Shown here: piece by piece, positions 45,033-58,258 of the stretch
How positions within the stretch are numbered: position 1 is the stretch's first letter
Layout: every line of letters starts with the position of its first letter
NCBI GenBank assembly: GCA_023014365.1
Contig: JAEBUN010000010.1
Coordinates: forward strand, 310,001-374,000
Direction: 5' to 3'
Source: Lepiota brunneoincarnata
Lineage: Eukaryota; Basidiomycota; Agaricomycetes; Agaricales; Agaricaceae
Length of the DNA: 64,000 nt
Made by a program: the position numbers and the translations under genes
The notes under the pieces: generated by a model
Database searches by the model: none
What the model was told of the DNA's origin: nothing
Seen by the model: the letters and a program-made list of their open reading frames with translations, nothing else

Positions 45033-47255
45033 TCACTCTTCCGCCTCCCCGGCCACAATGACATCGTCTGGAATATATAAAGTCAGCTTTCAGTGTTCAT
45101 CTTTCCAGGTTGGAACATACCAATCTTGAGAACGGCCCGGACGAGCTACAGAGGATAGTATCAGAACAACTCCGAAGCATTATGGGCTTGCACTGTCATA
45201 CCTGAGTAGCCAGCAGGTACTGTTGACGTTTTGAAATCAAAGGATCGTACACGAACTGCTTCTTCATATCTACGAGGCAGGGTGTTTGTTTAGCTTCTGA
45301 AATATGTACTCGAGGAGGAATGCCAACCGTTCTCTCCCTGATCCATGCAGTCAATACCAAGCCTCGGGTTCTTCTCGTTGATCTGTCTGCTACGGACTTC
45401 GGCTAATGTCTCGATGGGTGAGAGCCCACTATTCTCCGCAAGTGCTAGTGGGACCGCTTCTAGGGCCGAGGCAAAAGCCCGCATGGCGTACTGTTCAATG
45501 GAGGGGATCTGGTCGTGGGCGTAAGTTCAACTAACACACATGATTAATTTTTGATTGATGGATACCTCGTCAGCGGCCGCCCCAACAGCAACTGCGCAGC
45601 TAATTTCCGCCGCACCTCCGCCATAGACGACCCTATTATCCACCACTAGGTTTCGTACCACACAGATGGCGTCATGCAGTGCTCGCTTAGCTTCATCTAC
45701 AATCTGATCATAAAAAGCAGCCAAGTCAGCTCAGGACATTGGGGTGGGGCGAGATTTACCATCTTGTTGCTTCCCCGTACGAAAACTGTCACTGCTCTGC
45801 TGTTTGCGCATTCCTCAATGACAAGCATCTTGTCTCTGGTTGTGCCGAAGCTGAGTTCTCGCACGATACCAGCCTGTCCTAGTTTTTCAGGTGTGAGGTC
45901 CTCAAAGCGAGGGACGATACGACCTTGGGTCGCAATAGCAATTAGCTGCAAGAAGGTCAGCAAAACAGATCGGAAAACGAATTCAAAAAGAGTGGCAGAT
46001 ACCTCAATTTCAGGTCCTCCTACCCATCGTACCGCTGGTAATTGATTTTGTAGCAGCAAATGGTTTGCCTCGTCATCAAAACCCCATTGGCAAATAACAA
46101 GATTTGCACCCGCAGTCTCTCACTCTCTTGATCATGTCCTCAAACTTCTCTTTTTCGTACTCTCGCAGCCTCTTGAACTCTTCCACACTTGTGATGTCGA
46201 GCTTGTGCTTAGGTCTTGGGACGCGGAGGCTCAAACGGACACGTGAGGATCGCGAGTTTGGCATCTTTGACAGAAGAAGGCATTTGTGGGTGCGAGAAGT
46301 CCTTGTCGATGAGGACACCTCTGATAAGCTGTGTGTCACCGAGGGATCCACCCACTTTCCCTTCAACCTTGATAAGATCGAATGGGACATCTTTTCGCTT
46401 GAGGTCGGCCACGGTGAGGACAGCATCCACGGCAATTTGAGCAAAATGTCGGTGTTCCTTTGAAACACTGTGGACAACGAATTAGAGTGGCTATCCAGGG
46501 GAGAGCGGGTTACGGACATTTTACTGCCGAGACTAGTCATTGCTGTCTTAAGGAGGTTCTCAGTTTCGTCGCGTGAGAACTCGACCTGATCATTGATACG
46601 GTTGAGTTCTTCGACTGCGACGGTACAAGCACGATCAAAACCGTCCGCGATACGGATGGGATGAATACCACGGTCGAGGAGCGCTTCACTCTGTTCCAGT
46701 AGTGCACCAGCTAGAACTGTACAATTTTTGGTCCGTGAGACTTAAGAGCCCCGATGGATCAGACACATACCAACAACACCAGTGGTTCCGTCACCGATCT
46801 CGTCGTCTTGGCTTTTCGAGAGTTGTACAAGAAGTTTAGCTACTTGGTGTTCAACTTCCATTTGACTGAGGATGGTGGCACCATCGTTGGTGACGGTGAT
46901 TTCGCCGTCTGGCGAGATCAGAATTTTATCAAGGCCTGTAGAACAGCTGATGGGTTTGCGATATAGACGTTATGGTAAGCGTAAAATGCTGGCCTCGGGG
47001 ACCTAGGGATGTCCGGATAATATTTGCAACTGTCCGTGCGGCGAGGATATGTGACTGGGGCAGATATTAGGAGTATTCTGGACGGGCGATGTGATACGGA
47101 CCTTGATAGCTTCTATTCCATGGACCCTTGTCTTCTTTGCTTGCTCACGAAGGATGATAAAAGGTCGGCCGTACTGAGAAGCATCAGTGCAGTCCCAGAG
47201 GATGCTTCCAGTAACGTACCTCGTCTGTAGCATAGACGGCAGAGTTGGGGTCCAT
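45033..47255 (-). CDS. CCT5: T-complex protein 1 subunit epsilon (CCT5)
   Basis: Subunit of the cytosolic chaperonin TRiC, which folds actin and tubulin. It starts [32 protein letters not shown] follows after an intron. Family signatures are [174 protein letters not shown] and ending [14 protein letters not shown]. About ten introns. Two single-base lesions lie close together: an extra base at about 46210 (ACC-T-AAG, splitting PPRPKT from KHKLDITS) and an extra G in GGG at 46109-46111 (splitting VRDCG from [17 protein letters not shown]). Since CCT5 is essential, these look like sequence errors. Confidence 0.94.
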
Positions 47256-47427
47256 CACGATAGGAGCGATAATACTTTTTGCGCAAATGGCGCGTCGCGA
47301 AACTTCGTATCTAGCCCTGTGTGACGCGTGACGCGTGACGATTGACAGGCTGGGGGATCAGCTTGAAGCACATTTTCATCCTTTCTCCCAACCACAGCTC
47401 ACGCCCACATCACTCGCAAAATATTTC
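47256..47427. promoter_or_regulatory. Shared promoter of CCT5 and PP2A
   Basis: Only 172 bp separate the divergent start codons of CCT5 and the PP2A catalytic subunit, so the two housekeeping genes must share a bidirectional promoter. A near-tandem GTGACGCGTGACGCGTGACG run lies at about 47320-47339 and may bind an activator on both sides. Confidence 0.6.
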
Positions 47428-48923
<1,496 letters not shown>

Positions 48924-49350
48924 TGAACGCCAGCAACCATATTACTGTACATATTACTTGCTGTGTATCATGGCTCATACAGAGAAAGAGACCGAGACGC
49001 CTTCTCCATACCTCCATCCAGATGCATACGACCTTCCCAACTCGAATGCAGCAGTAAGACTTTTTGTCGTCCTTGATCATGTCATGTCGCCATGTTCGCT
49101 ATCTCTCTGTCCATCGACTCCTATATTTCCTGTCGTGTATAGCATACCTACATACAAGTCTTCTTCTGGACCCTTCCTTCGTGTTCCTCCCCGCTCCCTC
49201 TCACACTCCTACCTTTCATTATCGGTACTCAATACCCATCCCTTTCCATTGTTCTTCACTCTGCTGTGATAGAGTGCATGCAGTAATACATCAAACGGAC
49301 ATTGCACACCGGAATTAACATAAGAGCAATTAGAGGCAAGGGCCTTGGCC
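48924..49350. other. Intergenic interval
   Basis: No gene is supported. Pyrimidine-rich sequence with clusters of CTCTC, probably the PP2A 3' untranslated region and the far end of the broken F-box gene. Confidence 0.4.
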
Positions 49351-51111
49351 TCAGACATCATCGACCTCGGGCTCCCACTTCCCCTTCGTGACATGGTACA
49401 CCCCCACCGCCAAGCCACCAGCTACATACTTCTCCAATAGCATCTTGCCCTCGTTGTCTGTGGGTGGCCTGGAAGGTGCAAAGGCACAATCTAGTCTTGT
49501 CACCAAGCCAAATTTCAAAAGGGTTTTGAGATTTGAGATACGGAGCAGCCTCGGAAGTGACAAGATCACTCTGAAAGAGCCGAAGTTTCTGGCGGCGCTT
49601 CTTCTCAAACCTGGAATCAAGAATTGGTTCGGGGATAAGGCGGGATCGGAGCATGGCGGTTAGTTTGTGGAAGGAAAGGGAAGAAACACCTGAAGGGCTG
49701 AGGACCTTGAGGTTAGGGCACAGCATAAAACCACCCATACCCTGAGGCTGAAGGGTTAATTGGTTCAGGACGGAATCATTGATGACAGCTGATGTACTCC
49801 ACACTTTATTTGTGTGCCATGTCAGGTATTCCAGATGGTCATTAATGTAAGGCACCCGCAAGATTTCGAGAAACTCTGTAGATGAAATTGGTTCGGATAT
49901 CAAGGTGATGATCTGGATACGACAGTTGGAGCGGTGCAGAAAGGAGATGAATGGACGTTTGAGACCAGCTTAGGGCATGATTATAGTGGTCGGGAAGGAG
50001 GTGCTAGCAACTTGGGAAGTGTGATAGACGCAAAGAAGGTTGAAATATCCGTGGCGTGTGCCAGCACTAGAGTGTGAAGATGTAGATGGGTGAATGGAGT
50101 GCTCATATGTCGGCTATCAGAAACCGTTAGAAGCACTGCGTCTCCCCCATGTCGCAAAATATCATTGTCTACCCTGATAGTGGGAATAAATAATCTCCGG
50201 AGGTTTGGTGCACTGCGTAGAACACGCAAACAAAAAACGAGGGTAATGGGTTCTGTACACGCCAAATCATAAAGGTGCGACCAGTCGATAAACTGGTTCA
50301 AGATTCTTGAGTTATTGGATACGGACCAGAGGCCGTGGAGGGCAAACCGTCGCAACTGTCGGGAGGAATTCAGGATGAATCCGGTTTCCGCGATATCAGA
50401 TCCCCGTATATCAAATTGACCGAAGTTGATGACGGATTCCATGGGATTGAACGTAGCGGGACAAGCTGGGGATGGGAAGTAGGCGTTATCAGTGTGATTA
50501 TGGGGATATAACCAAGTCATCAACGATAACCGTTGGCTGATGCTCCGGATGAGATCGAAAGAGGCTGGATGGTTCAAGAACTCAACGCAGATGTAAAGAT
50601 ATACAGGCGAATCTCTTGCAACATATTTTCATGCGCTGTGTACCAGCTCTCAGGAAAAGACCTGATGGTACACCGGAATGAGGGGGCTCAAGACAGGGTA
50701 GACCACATAAAAGGTGTGTCCGTGATCAGTTTGTACCAGCTCATGCAGACTCCTGTGAGCAGGTACGGTGCGCTTTGAAGAGTAGGAGACCGACTTTTCT
50801 TCATTGGGAGACAGTGCCCGAAGAATCACCAACAGTAATTCCGCCGGAAGGCGTCTCCAGGGGAAGTGCAAGGAGCTTATTATATCCAAAGCGAAGCGAA
50901 GGTCTGCTTCCTCAGAGACTAGTCTAGTGTGCCCTGATTCCGTGGTTTGCCCGTTCCACTTTTGGGTAACACGAAGCCGGGAGTGACAGAAAGCTTGGGT
51001 GAGGTCGAGTCTATCGCGTGCTTCAACTGTTTTCCGGTGGCCAAGGTTCCGAATAATCCCGCGCAGTTCTATCAGGATGAGTACATCCATTGCTTTGTGT
51101 ATCAGGAGCAC
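49351..51111 (-). pseudogene. F-box/LRR-like gene with several frame breaks
   Basis: Paralogue of the intact gene at 51360 on the other strand. Recognisable blocks are FPWRRLPAELLLVILRALS (F-box start), then in another frame SAPYLLTGVCMSWYKLITDT and PFMWSTL, then VEFLNHPASFDLIRSISQRL, YDLACTEPITLVFCLRVLRS, APNLRRLFIPTIRVDNDIL, HLHTLVLAHATDISTFFASI, FISFLHRSNCRIQIITLISE, PISSTEFLEILRVPYINDHL and near the end LLKFGLVTRLDCAFAPSRPP. The frame must change at about 50778, again before VEFLNHP (about 50600), near 49960 and near 49500, and a stop follows STLS. Four or more lesions in 1.7 kb are more than in the neighbouring genes, so a pseudogene is likely, although sequence errors contribute elsewhere. 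Confidence 0.65.
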
Positions 51112-51359
51112 AGCGGAGGGGGAGGATGCGTCCTTGAAGCTTTGGTTCGGCAGCAGGAAGGAAAGGGAGGGTCCCCTGCGTCACATGTTGGTCACATATT
51201 CCTCTTCCACTGAGATTCGGTTCACAAGCTACAACAGCTGCAATCTGGGATTCGGCTCACAGGTAAGTGTCCCAGTTGAAGATAGGTTTTAAGGTTGACC
51301 CCACAATAACCTTAGAGCCGCCCTACCTAGCTGGGTTCCAGGCGCAAACCCGTGACTTA

Positions 51360-53009
51360 ATGTCGTCCGAGTCGCTCGTAAAAAGTCACGATAATAATCA
51401 ACCTGCGTCTTGCCCTTGGGAGTGGCTTCCTCATGAAATACTAGGGGAGATTTTCATACATTGTTTGCCCATCAGAAAGGATCGAAGGCCTTCCACTAAG
51501 AGTGCTCCTTGTCTTCTCACTCAGGTCTGTTGGGCCTGGTACAGGCTAGTTGTGGACTTACCTCCGATGTGGTCAACGATCGTCCTCAATTGCAACAATG
51601 AAAATCCTCTATCTGGACTTGAGCTGGAAACTGGGACTCGCTTTCTGGAGATGTCCATTTCCCGCTCACGGGGTGCAACGGCAGAGCTCTATCTGCGGGT
51701 TGAATATCTTACACACCCTACCTCACTCGACCTTGTTCGACACATCGTTCAGCAAATTTCATACCTATCTATCATCTACCCCTCCACCGTCGCCTTCGGT
51801 CATCAAACTTATTTCCCCCGCTCAATCCCCCTTTTCTTTCCAAATCTAAGGACGCTGGAGATCCATAGCTCAAACAAACATCACCCAATCCCCGACTCTG
51901 ACCTGTTACATTTGGAAAACATAATTAAATCCTCCCACCACTTCAGATGCTACGTTTTCTGTAACAGATTTTATCCGCTCAATGGCCCCTTAATTGCCGC
52001 AAACATGTCAAGACTGGAAGTCGTATCACTGAGGGAACCGGTCTCTTTACCTTTCTGTTTCTTTCTTCTCCAAAATGCCCCAACACTTCGGGAGCTGTCC
52101 TTCCTCAAACTGGTGATATGTCCAGAGAGGGCCCCAGTTTATAGGAATGCAGTACTCATGACAGCTTTATCCGGCAACGAGATATTCCGGGTGTTTACCC
52201 ATCCCAACCTCCGATCCCTCGCATTGGCTCACTGTAAAGGCAATCTCTCAACATTCTTCCGATTTGTAACGCTCCCTAAGCTACACCAGCTTGTCATTGA
52301 TCTTAGGTCTGATGATAAGGAGATTTGGCCACACGACCCCTTCATTACTTTCCTCCAACGCTCGGATTGCAGGCTCAAAGCCCTTTACCTCATCGATCAG
52401 CCCATCACACCTTCACAGTTTCTTGAAATAGTTCACTCCCCTGCCGTGCGTGATACGTTGGAGCATCTGGTGATACAAAACTATCGAGATGGAGAACGCA
52501 TCATCGACGACCTGGTCCTGGAGCGGTTGACACTTCCACCTGCCGCTACATCGGCCAGGTCCGTGTCCGCGTCGTCTGCAAGTACGCAGGCAAAGGCACG
52601 GGAAAGGACAGACCGCCTCGTCTTATGCCCCAATGTCGAGCACATTTCCCTGTTCGTGCCCCTAGAGTCACTAGCGTTGTCCAAGCTAGCTCGGATGATT
52701 CGTTCTCGGCTTCCTCCTGCACGCGGCGGTTCCGTGCCGGCGGAGGAATCCACACTTGTGTCGCCGCAGCCTCAATACAGATTTCTCAAAATTGTTGACA
52801 TAGATTTCAACAATGCAGTGAAGCAAAAGCTTGGGCCATTCCGTAATCGAGGTCTTGTACTGCGGTATTACGCGTTTAACAGCTTCACTTCAATGTCGCT
52901 TGATAAGCAACAGCTCATGGTTTTGAGGCGGCATTTGGGGAATGGGTTCCAACCTCACAATTTCCAGCATGGGACTGGAAAGTGGGATGGTTTGATGTTC
53001 GATGATTAA
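51360..53009 (+). CDS. F-box/LRR-like protein, intact single exon
   Basis: About 549 residues, presumed substrate adaptor of an SCF ubiquitin ligase. The ATG at 51360 begins MSSESLVKSHDNNQ; the frame is open upstream to 51267 but only from a GTG. The F-box is WEWLPHEILGEIFIHCLPIR, ... PCLLTQVCWAWYRLVVDLPP, MWSTIVLNC, a variant common in agaricomycetes. Leucine-rich segments follow, for example PLFFPNLRTLEIHSSNKHH, NMSRLEVVSLREPVSLPFCF, LLQNAPTLRELSFLKLVICP, HPNLRSLALAHCKGNLSTFF and CPNVEHISLFVPLESLALSK. The C-terminal region ends KWDGLMFDD. It is head-to-head with its broken paralogue to the left. No intron within the frame. Substrate unknown. Confidence 0.75.
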   Translation: MSSESLVKSHDNNQPASCPWEWLPHEILGEIFIHCLPIRKDRRPSTKSAPCLLTQVCWAWYRLVVDLPPMWSTIVLNCNNENPLSGLELETGTRFLEMSISRSRGATAELYLRVEYLTHPTSLDLVRHIVQQISYLSIIYPSTVAFGHQTYFPRSIPLFFPNLRTLEIHSSNKHHPIPDSDLLHLENIIKSSHHFRCYVFCNRFYPLNGPLIAANMSRLEVVSLREPVSLPFCFFLLQNAPTLRELSFLKLVICPERAPVYRNAVLMTALSGNEIFRVFTHPNLRSLALAHCKGNLSTFFRFVTLPKLHQLVIDLRSDDKEIWPHDPFITFLQRSDCRLKALYLIDQPITPSQFLEIVHSPAVRDTLEHLVIQNYRDGERIIDDLVLERLTLPPAATSARSVSASSASTQAKARERTDRLVLCPNVEHISLFVPLESLALSKLARMIRSRLPPARGGSVPAEESTLVSPQPQYRFLKIVDIDFNNAVKQKLGPFRNRGLVLRYYAFNSFTSMSLDKQQLMVLRRHLGNGFQPHNFQHGTGKWDGLMFDD

Positions 53010-54467
53010 TTTTGGGTGGCCCAAGTGCTTATGATAAGCTATGAGACGATGGATGAATATTAGTGTTTTGCCCGAGCATTGTGGACTTTGGCTCTTTGTT
53101 TGTTTGTTTGTAATGATTACTGTAGTTCTGCGAATGCAAAAGCAGGTAGCCCAAGCTGTGTTTGGGTCCACTTTCCTGGGTGTGGATTGTGTCTTCCTGT
53201 GACCTGCCCTGCGGTGACGTGCTTCTTCAGCAATGCCATTTTCTGGTTGCAGAAGAGTTCATGTCTTTCTCGGCAAGGTTCGTGGGAGTAGGAAAGAGGG
53301 TTGGATTTGACCAGTGCGTTTTCTTTGAACCGAGTTCTGGTCTATTTTTTGGTGGGCCTAGAAAAGTACATTCGAAGGCTACAGGAGTCAGTTCTCGATG
53401 GGGATATGGTGCCTAAGTGATGTGTCCTTTGAGTGGTAGGGGTAGGGACAACTAGCCACGCCTCGCGGTCTTTCTTCAGTGTCACGTGGGTTGAACTAAG
53501 GTTTGAGAGAGTGCTTCATGGTACGCACAGCTGAAATGCCAAAGATCGCGTGATGACCAAAGGAAGATGCATGCAACGAGTGGACGCCAAATAAGTCGGG
53601 GAATCGAGATGCTGCTCGAAGTTGAGAGCAGCATGCACAGCAACAGATGTAAATCATGATGGTCGCGGTATCCATCGCTGACCTGGAGAAATTTCTCGTC
53701 AACATTGTTCGGCCTTCCGATATCAACAGGTACAAATACGGGTGAATATCCGTTCTCGAAGTGTGAAGCGCAAAGCTTAAAACATAAAGCTGAAGCTTGA
53801 AACATGATGCATGATGCATGATGTGTGATGTGTGATTTCTGACGGTTAGATGTGGGTGGGGGGAGGTAGAAGATATGCCGCGTACGTGTAGTATAGAGTC
53901 ACCATTGCGACAGAATGTGTGGCGTAGCGAGGAGGAAAGCGATGGTGTGGTCTTGAACGGTTGACGATCTTCGCAGACTTGGCCATGAGTCGGGACCCCA
54001 ACAGTGAGTTCAAGCTCCGAGCCAATTCCACTGATGTCCATGGACATCGCAGCGCCTGTTGCCTCGCGCTAGGAGGGCATTGGGAATAAAGACAAGCCAT
54101 GCTGTACGCGGATGAAAGGCGTGATGTAGCTTGGTGGGGTCTGTGCAGAGGCAATGTGAGGTGGGAGCGTGAAGAAATGGCCGGGGTGACAGGGGTCCAT
54201 GAAGCAGTGTTTCGTTCTCGAACCTGGATTTGAATTGTTGCTTTTCTGTGCACCCCCCCTTCCTGGTCGTCGTCCACAGCGACAAGCCCATTTCCTCGCT
54301 GTTCATCAGCTTCCTTATTGTATACAATACTTTTCTCTCGTCAGGCTCTTTTCTTGCCTTGAGACTTCACCAGCTCCCCTACTCGCGGCCTGTTCGCCCC
54401 CCGTCCTGGTGTCTGGACAACTTCTTCATATCTTCGAGTCTTTCATTTTTTCTTTGGTTAATCTTTA
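53010..54467. other. Long intergenic interval upstream of the ataxin-2 homologue
   Basis: About 1.46 kb without a supported gene. It contains a CACGTG E-box at about 53484 and a CATGATG-type repeat at 53803-53824. Sequence from about 54330 is pyrimidine-rich (CTTTTCTTGCC, TTCATTTTTTCTTTGG), as in a 5' untranslated region, so a long leader on the ataxin-2 transcript is likely. Confidence 0.45.
53803..53833. repeat. CATGATG short tandem repeat
   Basis: Three copies of CATGATG followed by two of TGTGATG. A small degenerate minisatellite in the spacer before the ataxin-2 gene. Confidence 0.6.
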
Positions 54468-57400
54468 ATGGCCACGACAAGTCGACAGACTAAGCCCGCC
54501 AGGAAAGGCGGCCCAGACCCCTCGCGGTGAGTTCTTCCCTCCCACTACCTTCACACTCCTCACCGCCCACAGCCGTCCTCCGGCCTGGACAGGCCCAAGG
54601 GCGTCCCCAACCTTCTCGCCATCCAGCAGCTCGCCTCGTCCCCAGGCCAATGCCGCCGCTGCCACCCAGGGTGGTTTTCCCCCTCTCGCTCAGCCGAACG
54701 GTACACGCTCCGATAACCCTCGCGACCGTGTTCTTCAGTCCCTGGCTGGTCTAACTGTGCGTCATCTCTGCCCTTTAGACAGCTGGCATCTCACGTAGAT
54801 GGTTATTCCTCAAAGGGGACAACTGTTACACTTCTGGCCAAAACCGGTATTCGCTACGAAGGTGTCGTTGTCTCGACCAGTGGTGAAGGTGACACGACGG
54901 GCGTCACTTTGAAAGATGTCAAGGATCTTACGACCCCTGGTGCACCACTCAAGGAGTCTCTATTCATCGCCTCCACTAACATCGAGAGTTATACCTCGGG
55001 GCCCGCTGATGCAAAACCTGCCAATGGTGATAGTGAGTCTGAATATCGGTGACCCTGTCCTGACAAAAATCGACTAATGCTCCTGTCCCTTCCATCGCAG
55101 CCTTCAGAATCGATACCGACATCAGCCAGAAAAAATCCAACGTTGGCCGCGAGCGCGAACTCCAAGCCTGGCTTCCTGATAATGATGTGCCATCCATGCC
55201 TGCTGGCGATGATGATACGTTCGGTGCCACGACTAGTACTTCTTGGGATCAATTTGCTGTCAACGAAAAGTTGTTCGGGGTCACGGGTGGTTTCATTGAG
55301 GAGGACTACACTACAAAGTTAGATCGCACGGCTGCGGATTACAAGGAGCGTGAGCGCAATGCCCAACGCATCGCCAACGAGATCCTAGGAGTGCGTTTGC
55401 TATTTTTATCACCGCCTGCCTCTACCCAGCTCTTAGCGCTACCTGACTTAGACCGCCACGAATAACCCCCATGTTGCTGAGGAACGAGGAGTTGATGATA
55501 GCGGTGCCGATGAAGAGGACAAGTGCGTGTTCATGTTTTCGGAGTCAAGTAGTTGCTCATCGCCTTCTAGATATGGCGCGGTTGTCAGGGGGCAAAATGC
55601 TTATGTCCCTCCTGGTGCACGTAGAGCTGGTGCTGGTGGCGCACTGTCTCCTCCATCCAATGTAACAACTCATGCGAACAGTGTCAATAATGCAAACACT
55701 ACCGTTACCCCCGTCCACCCTGCGTCCAAGGACAAGCAAGATGTTCCGAAAGTTTCTGTAAATGGACCAGATGGTGCCACGATCGCTTCACCTCCCGACA
55801 AGACACCATCGCCTGCGCCTGGAGCCACCAATGTTACAAAGGTACGTCACCATCTATGCCTACTCACCCAATGAATGCGCTAACGAGCTCCTTTCAGGAT
55901 GCTCCTGCAGCGTTCCGTGACTTTGTTACCAACGAGAAGCAGCGCCTGACACGCAAGCGTCAAGCGCTCGTAAAGAGCGAAATGGATAAGCGCATGGCAG
56001 AACTTGTCAAGTTCAGCCAGAGCTTCAAGGTATTTGACCCGAGCTTTGCATCTCTTGATTGAGCTCATGTCATGTCATGGCGATCAACACAGCTCAACAA
56101 GCCTATTCCCGACGATCTGGTGCCAATTTTAGCCAAGGACGAGGAGAAGCAGCGCCAGATCAAGGAGAAGGCCAAGAAGGATGCAGAATCAACACAGGCT
56201 CGCACAATCGGAGCTTCGACAGCAGCTACTGCGTCGCGCGGCGTTGGGGTGACTACCCTTAAAAGTAGTATCAAGCCTGCAGCAGCAGCTGGTGCTCCTA
56301 AGCCAGCATTGTCACCCCTTGCGACCACCCAGAAACCGAGCGCTGGACCAAGCTGCCTCTAAGTCGGATACCGCGGTCAAGAAGATTCCTATGTTCATTC
56401 AATCAATTCCTCCTTTCAAGGGTGCTATGACCAAGCCATCTTCCACCACGGGCGTCTCAACATCAAATGGCGCAAATGGCAACGCCACTACCGCAACAGC
56501 GACAGCGAGTCCTACTCCCATGTCCCCGAGCACCACTAGTGCCAACAGGTTGAATGTCAATGCTTCATCATTCAGACCAAATCCAAAGGCAAATGCCTTT
56601 GCTCCTGTAAACTGTGTTAAGCTGACTTTTGTGTGTATTTTTCCCTGACTCTGCCTCCTTTAGGGCGCTTCACCGAGCACCGCTGCTCCTGGTCAGAACA
56701 CTGCGTCGCAGAATGTTTCATCTCCCAAGCCCAAGTCGGAGTCCGGTCCCAACCCTTTCTTCGGCGTCCGATCCGTTAAAAAGAGTAGCGTCACGCACAT
56801 CAAGGATGACTTTAATCCTTTCAAGCATAGTAAGGTGGCTGAGCCCAATCAAATTGGTATGTTTATTTCCTGATTCAGTTTGGCTGAAACTTGCTGAGGT
56901 ATGTCATTAGCCCCACAATGGCCTTACCATGGCAAACGCTACAATATGATGTTCCCACCTCTTCCTCATCCTCCGCCACATCCCGCGCACATGGTTCCTC
57001 CTGTTCCCCCTCCTATGCCCCCTCCATCTTATGAAGAAGACTCAGCCGCCCAAGCCGCCGCGCGTGGTTATGTCTATGCTTATCCTCCATATGGATACCC
57101 TACCCAGGTTGGTTACTCCTTGTCTTCCGTTAAATTCGAACCCTGAAACAAGAGCTAGCATATGATGCCCGGAATGGCTCCTCCTGGTCCCCCAGGAGCG
57201 TATATGCAGACACCATTCATGCAACCTATGCCCTATCCCCCTGGTATGCCGCCTCCAAATGGTGATTGTTCCCGTCCCTGTCTTTATCTGCGATACCCTT
57301 GACTGATCCGGGACTGAAGCTATGTACTCCCCTGCTATGGGCCAAATGCCACGTGAGTTCGACGCTCTCAACCATGCTGTCATGTGTATCATTGACTTGG

Positions 57401-57709
57401 TTTCCAGCCTACATTGGCCCCCCTCCCCCTGGAGCCTATCCGCCCCCACCTAATGGCGCCGGTCCCCGACCTTCTATGCCACCGACCCCTATTCCTACTC
57501 ATGCCCACCCATACTACCACCACCAAAGTCCACAACGTATGTGCATCGTTTCAGGCTAACAGGTGGATACATTAATTGATGATGACTGATCTACTCATAA
57601 TATAGTACAACATGCTGTTCCGTATTCTATGATGATGCCACCGCCTGCTCCCCCTCATCCGTACGAAAACGGTCCACCGCCTCCTGTGCAAATGGGAGGA
57701 CACGCATGA
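54468..57709 (+). CDS. PBP1: Ataxin-2 / Pbp1 homologue
   Basis: RNA-associated stress-granule protein that works with poly(A)-binding protein. It starts MATTSRQTKPARKGGPDPSR. The LSm-like ataxin domain contains GYSSKGTTVTLLAKTGIRYE, GVVVSTSGEGDTTGVTLKDV and LKESLFIASTNIESY. The LsmAD domain contains FRIDTDISQKKSNVGRERE, WDQFAVNEKLFGVTGGFIEE and DYTTKLDRTAADYKERERNA. Then come AYVPPGARRAG, coiled DFVTNEKQRLTRKRQALVKS, and a PAM2-like motif LNVNASSFRPNPKANAF near 56549-56600. NPFFGVRSVKKSSVTHIKDD and FNPFKHSK follow, and a Pro/Met/Tyr-rich tail ends PPPPVQMGGHA. About ten introns. Near 56352 (GGACCAAGCTGCC) the frame shifts between QKPSAGP and AASKSDTAVKK, implying one extra or two missing A residues. 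Confidence 0.92.
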
Positions 57710-58258
57710 AAGGGCGGGCGTGAGGGATGGTTTGGACGGGAGGATGGTCTGGATGGCTGGGTGGTCTAGTTAAGATGTTATCCCCAGCGGTTTGTGTGTT
57801 ATCTGTAGGTGAAGGGGCAACGTGGCATTGAGGTGGAGTCGCGGGGACTCCACGTTGATGGGTGCAGGAGATGGTTGGATGTGTTGGTGTCTTTTTTGTT
57901 TGCTATCCTTGTTTATTTCCTGTGTTACGATCTGTGTTGTTTGGAGAGAATCCACCACATCCACACACCCTCAACATTTGCCTTCATGCACCTGTTTGGT
58001 CACATCTTGTCCATTGCTCCATACGGGTTCTGCGATGTTGCATTGCACACAGGTTGGGAGTTTGTGGTAGGCTGTCAGATTGGTGTAACACGAGGAAGTT
58101 GACCCCGCGCATAGAATTGTCATCCGAGTCCGGTAACGCATAATAGTCCCGAGTGCATGTAATGTGTGGAAATGAATCGGGGTGGAACAAGTTTAAGGAG
58201 TCCCATACAAGCAAATAAGGGTTGGTAGAGTAGAATAACAAATGTGAGGAATGTATCA
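57710..58258. other. Convergent 3' intergenic interval
   Basis: About 550 bp between the ends of the ataxin-2 and BUB1 genes. Only short chance frames are seen; GT-rich on the plus strand. Confidence 0.45.
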
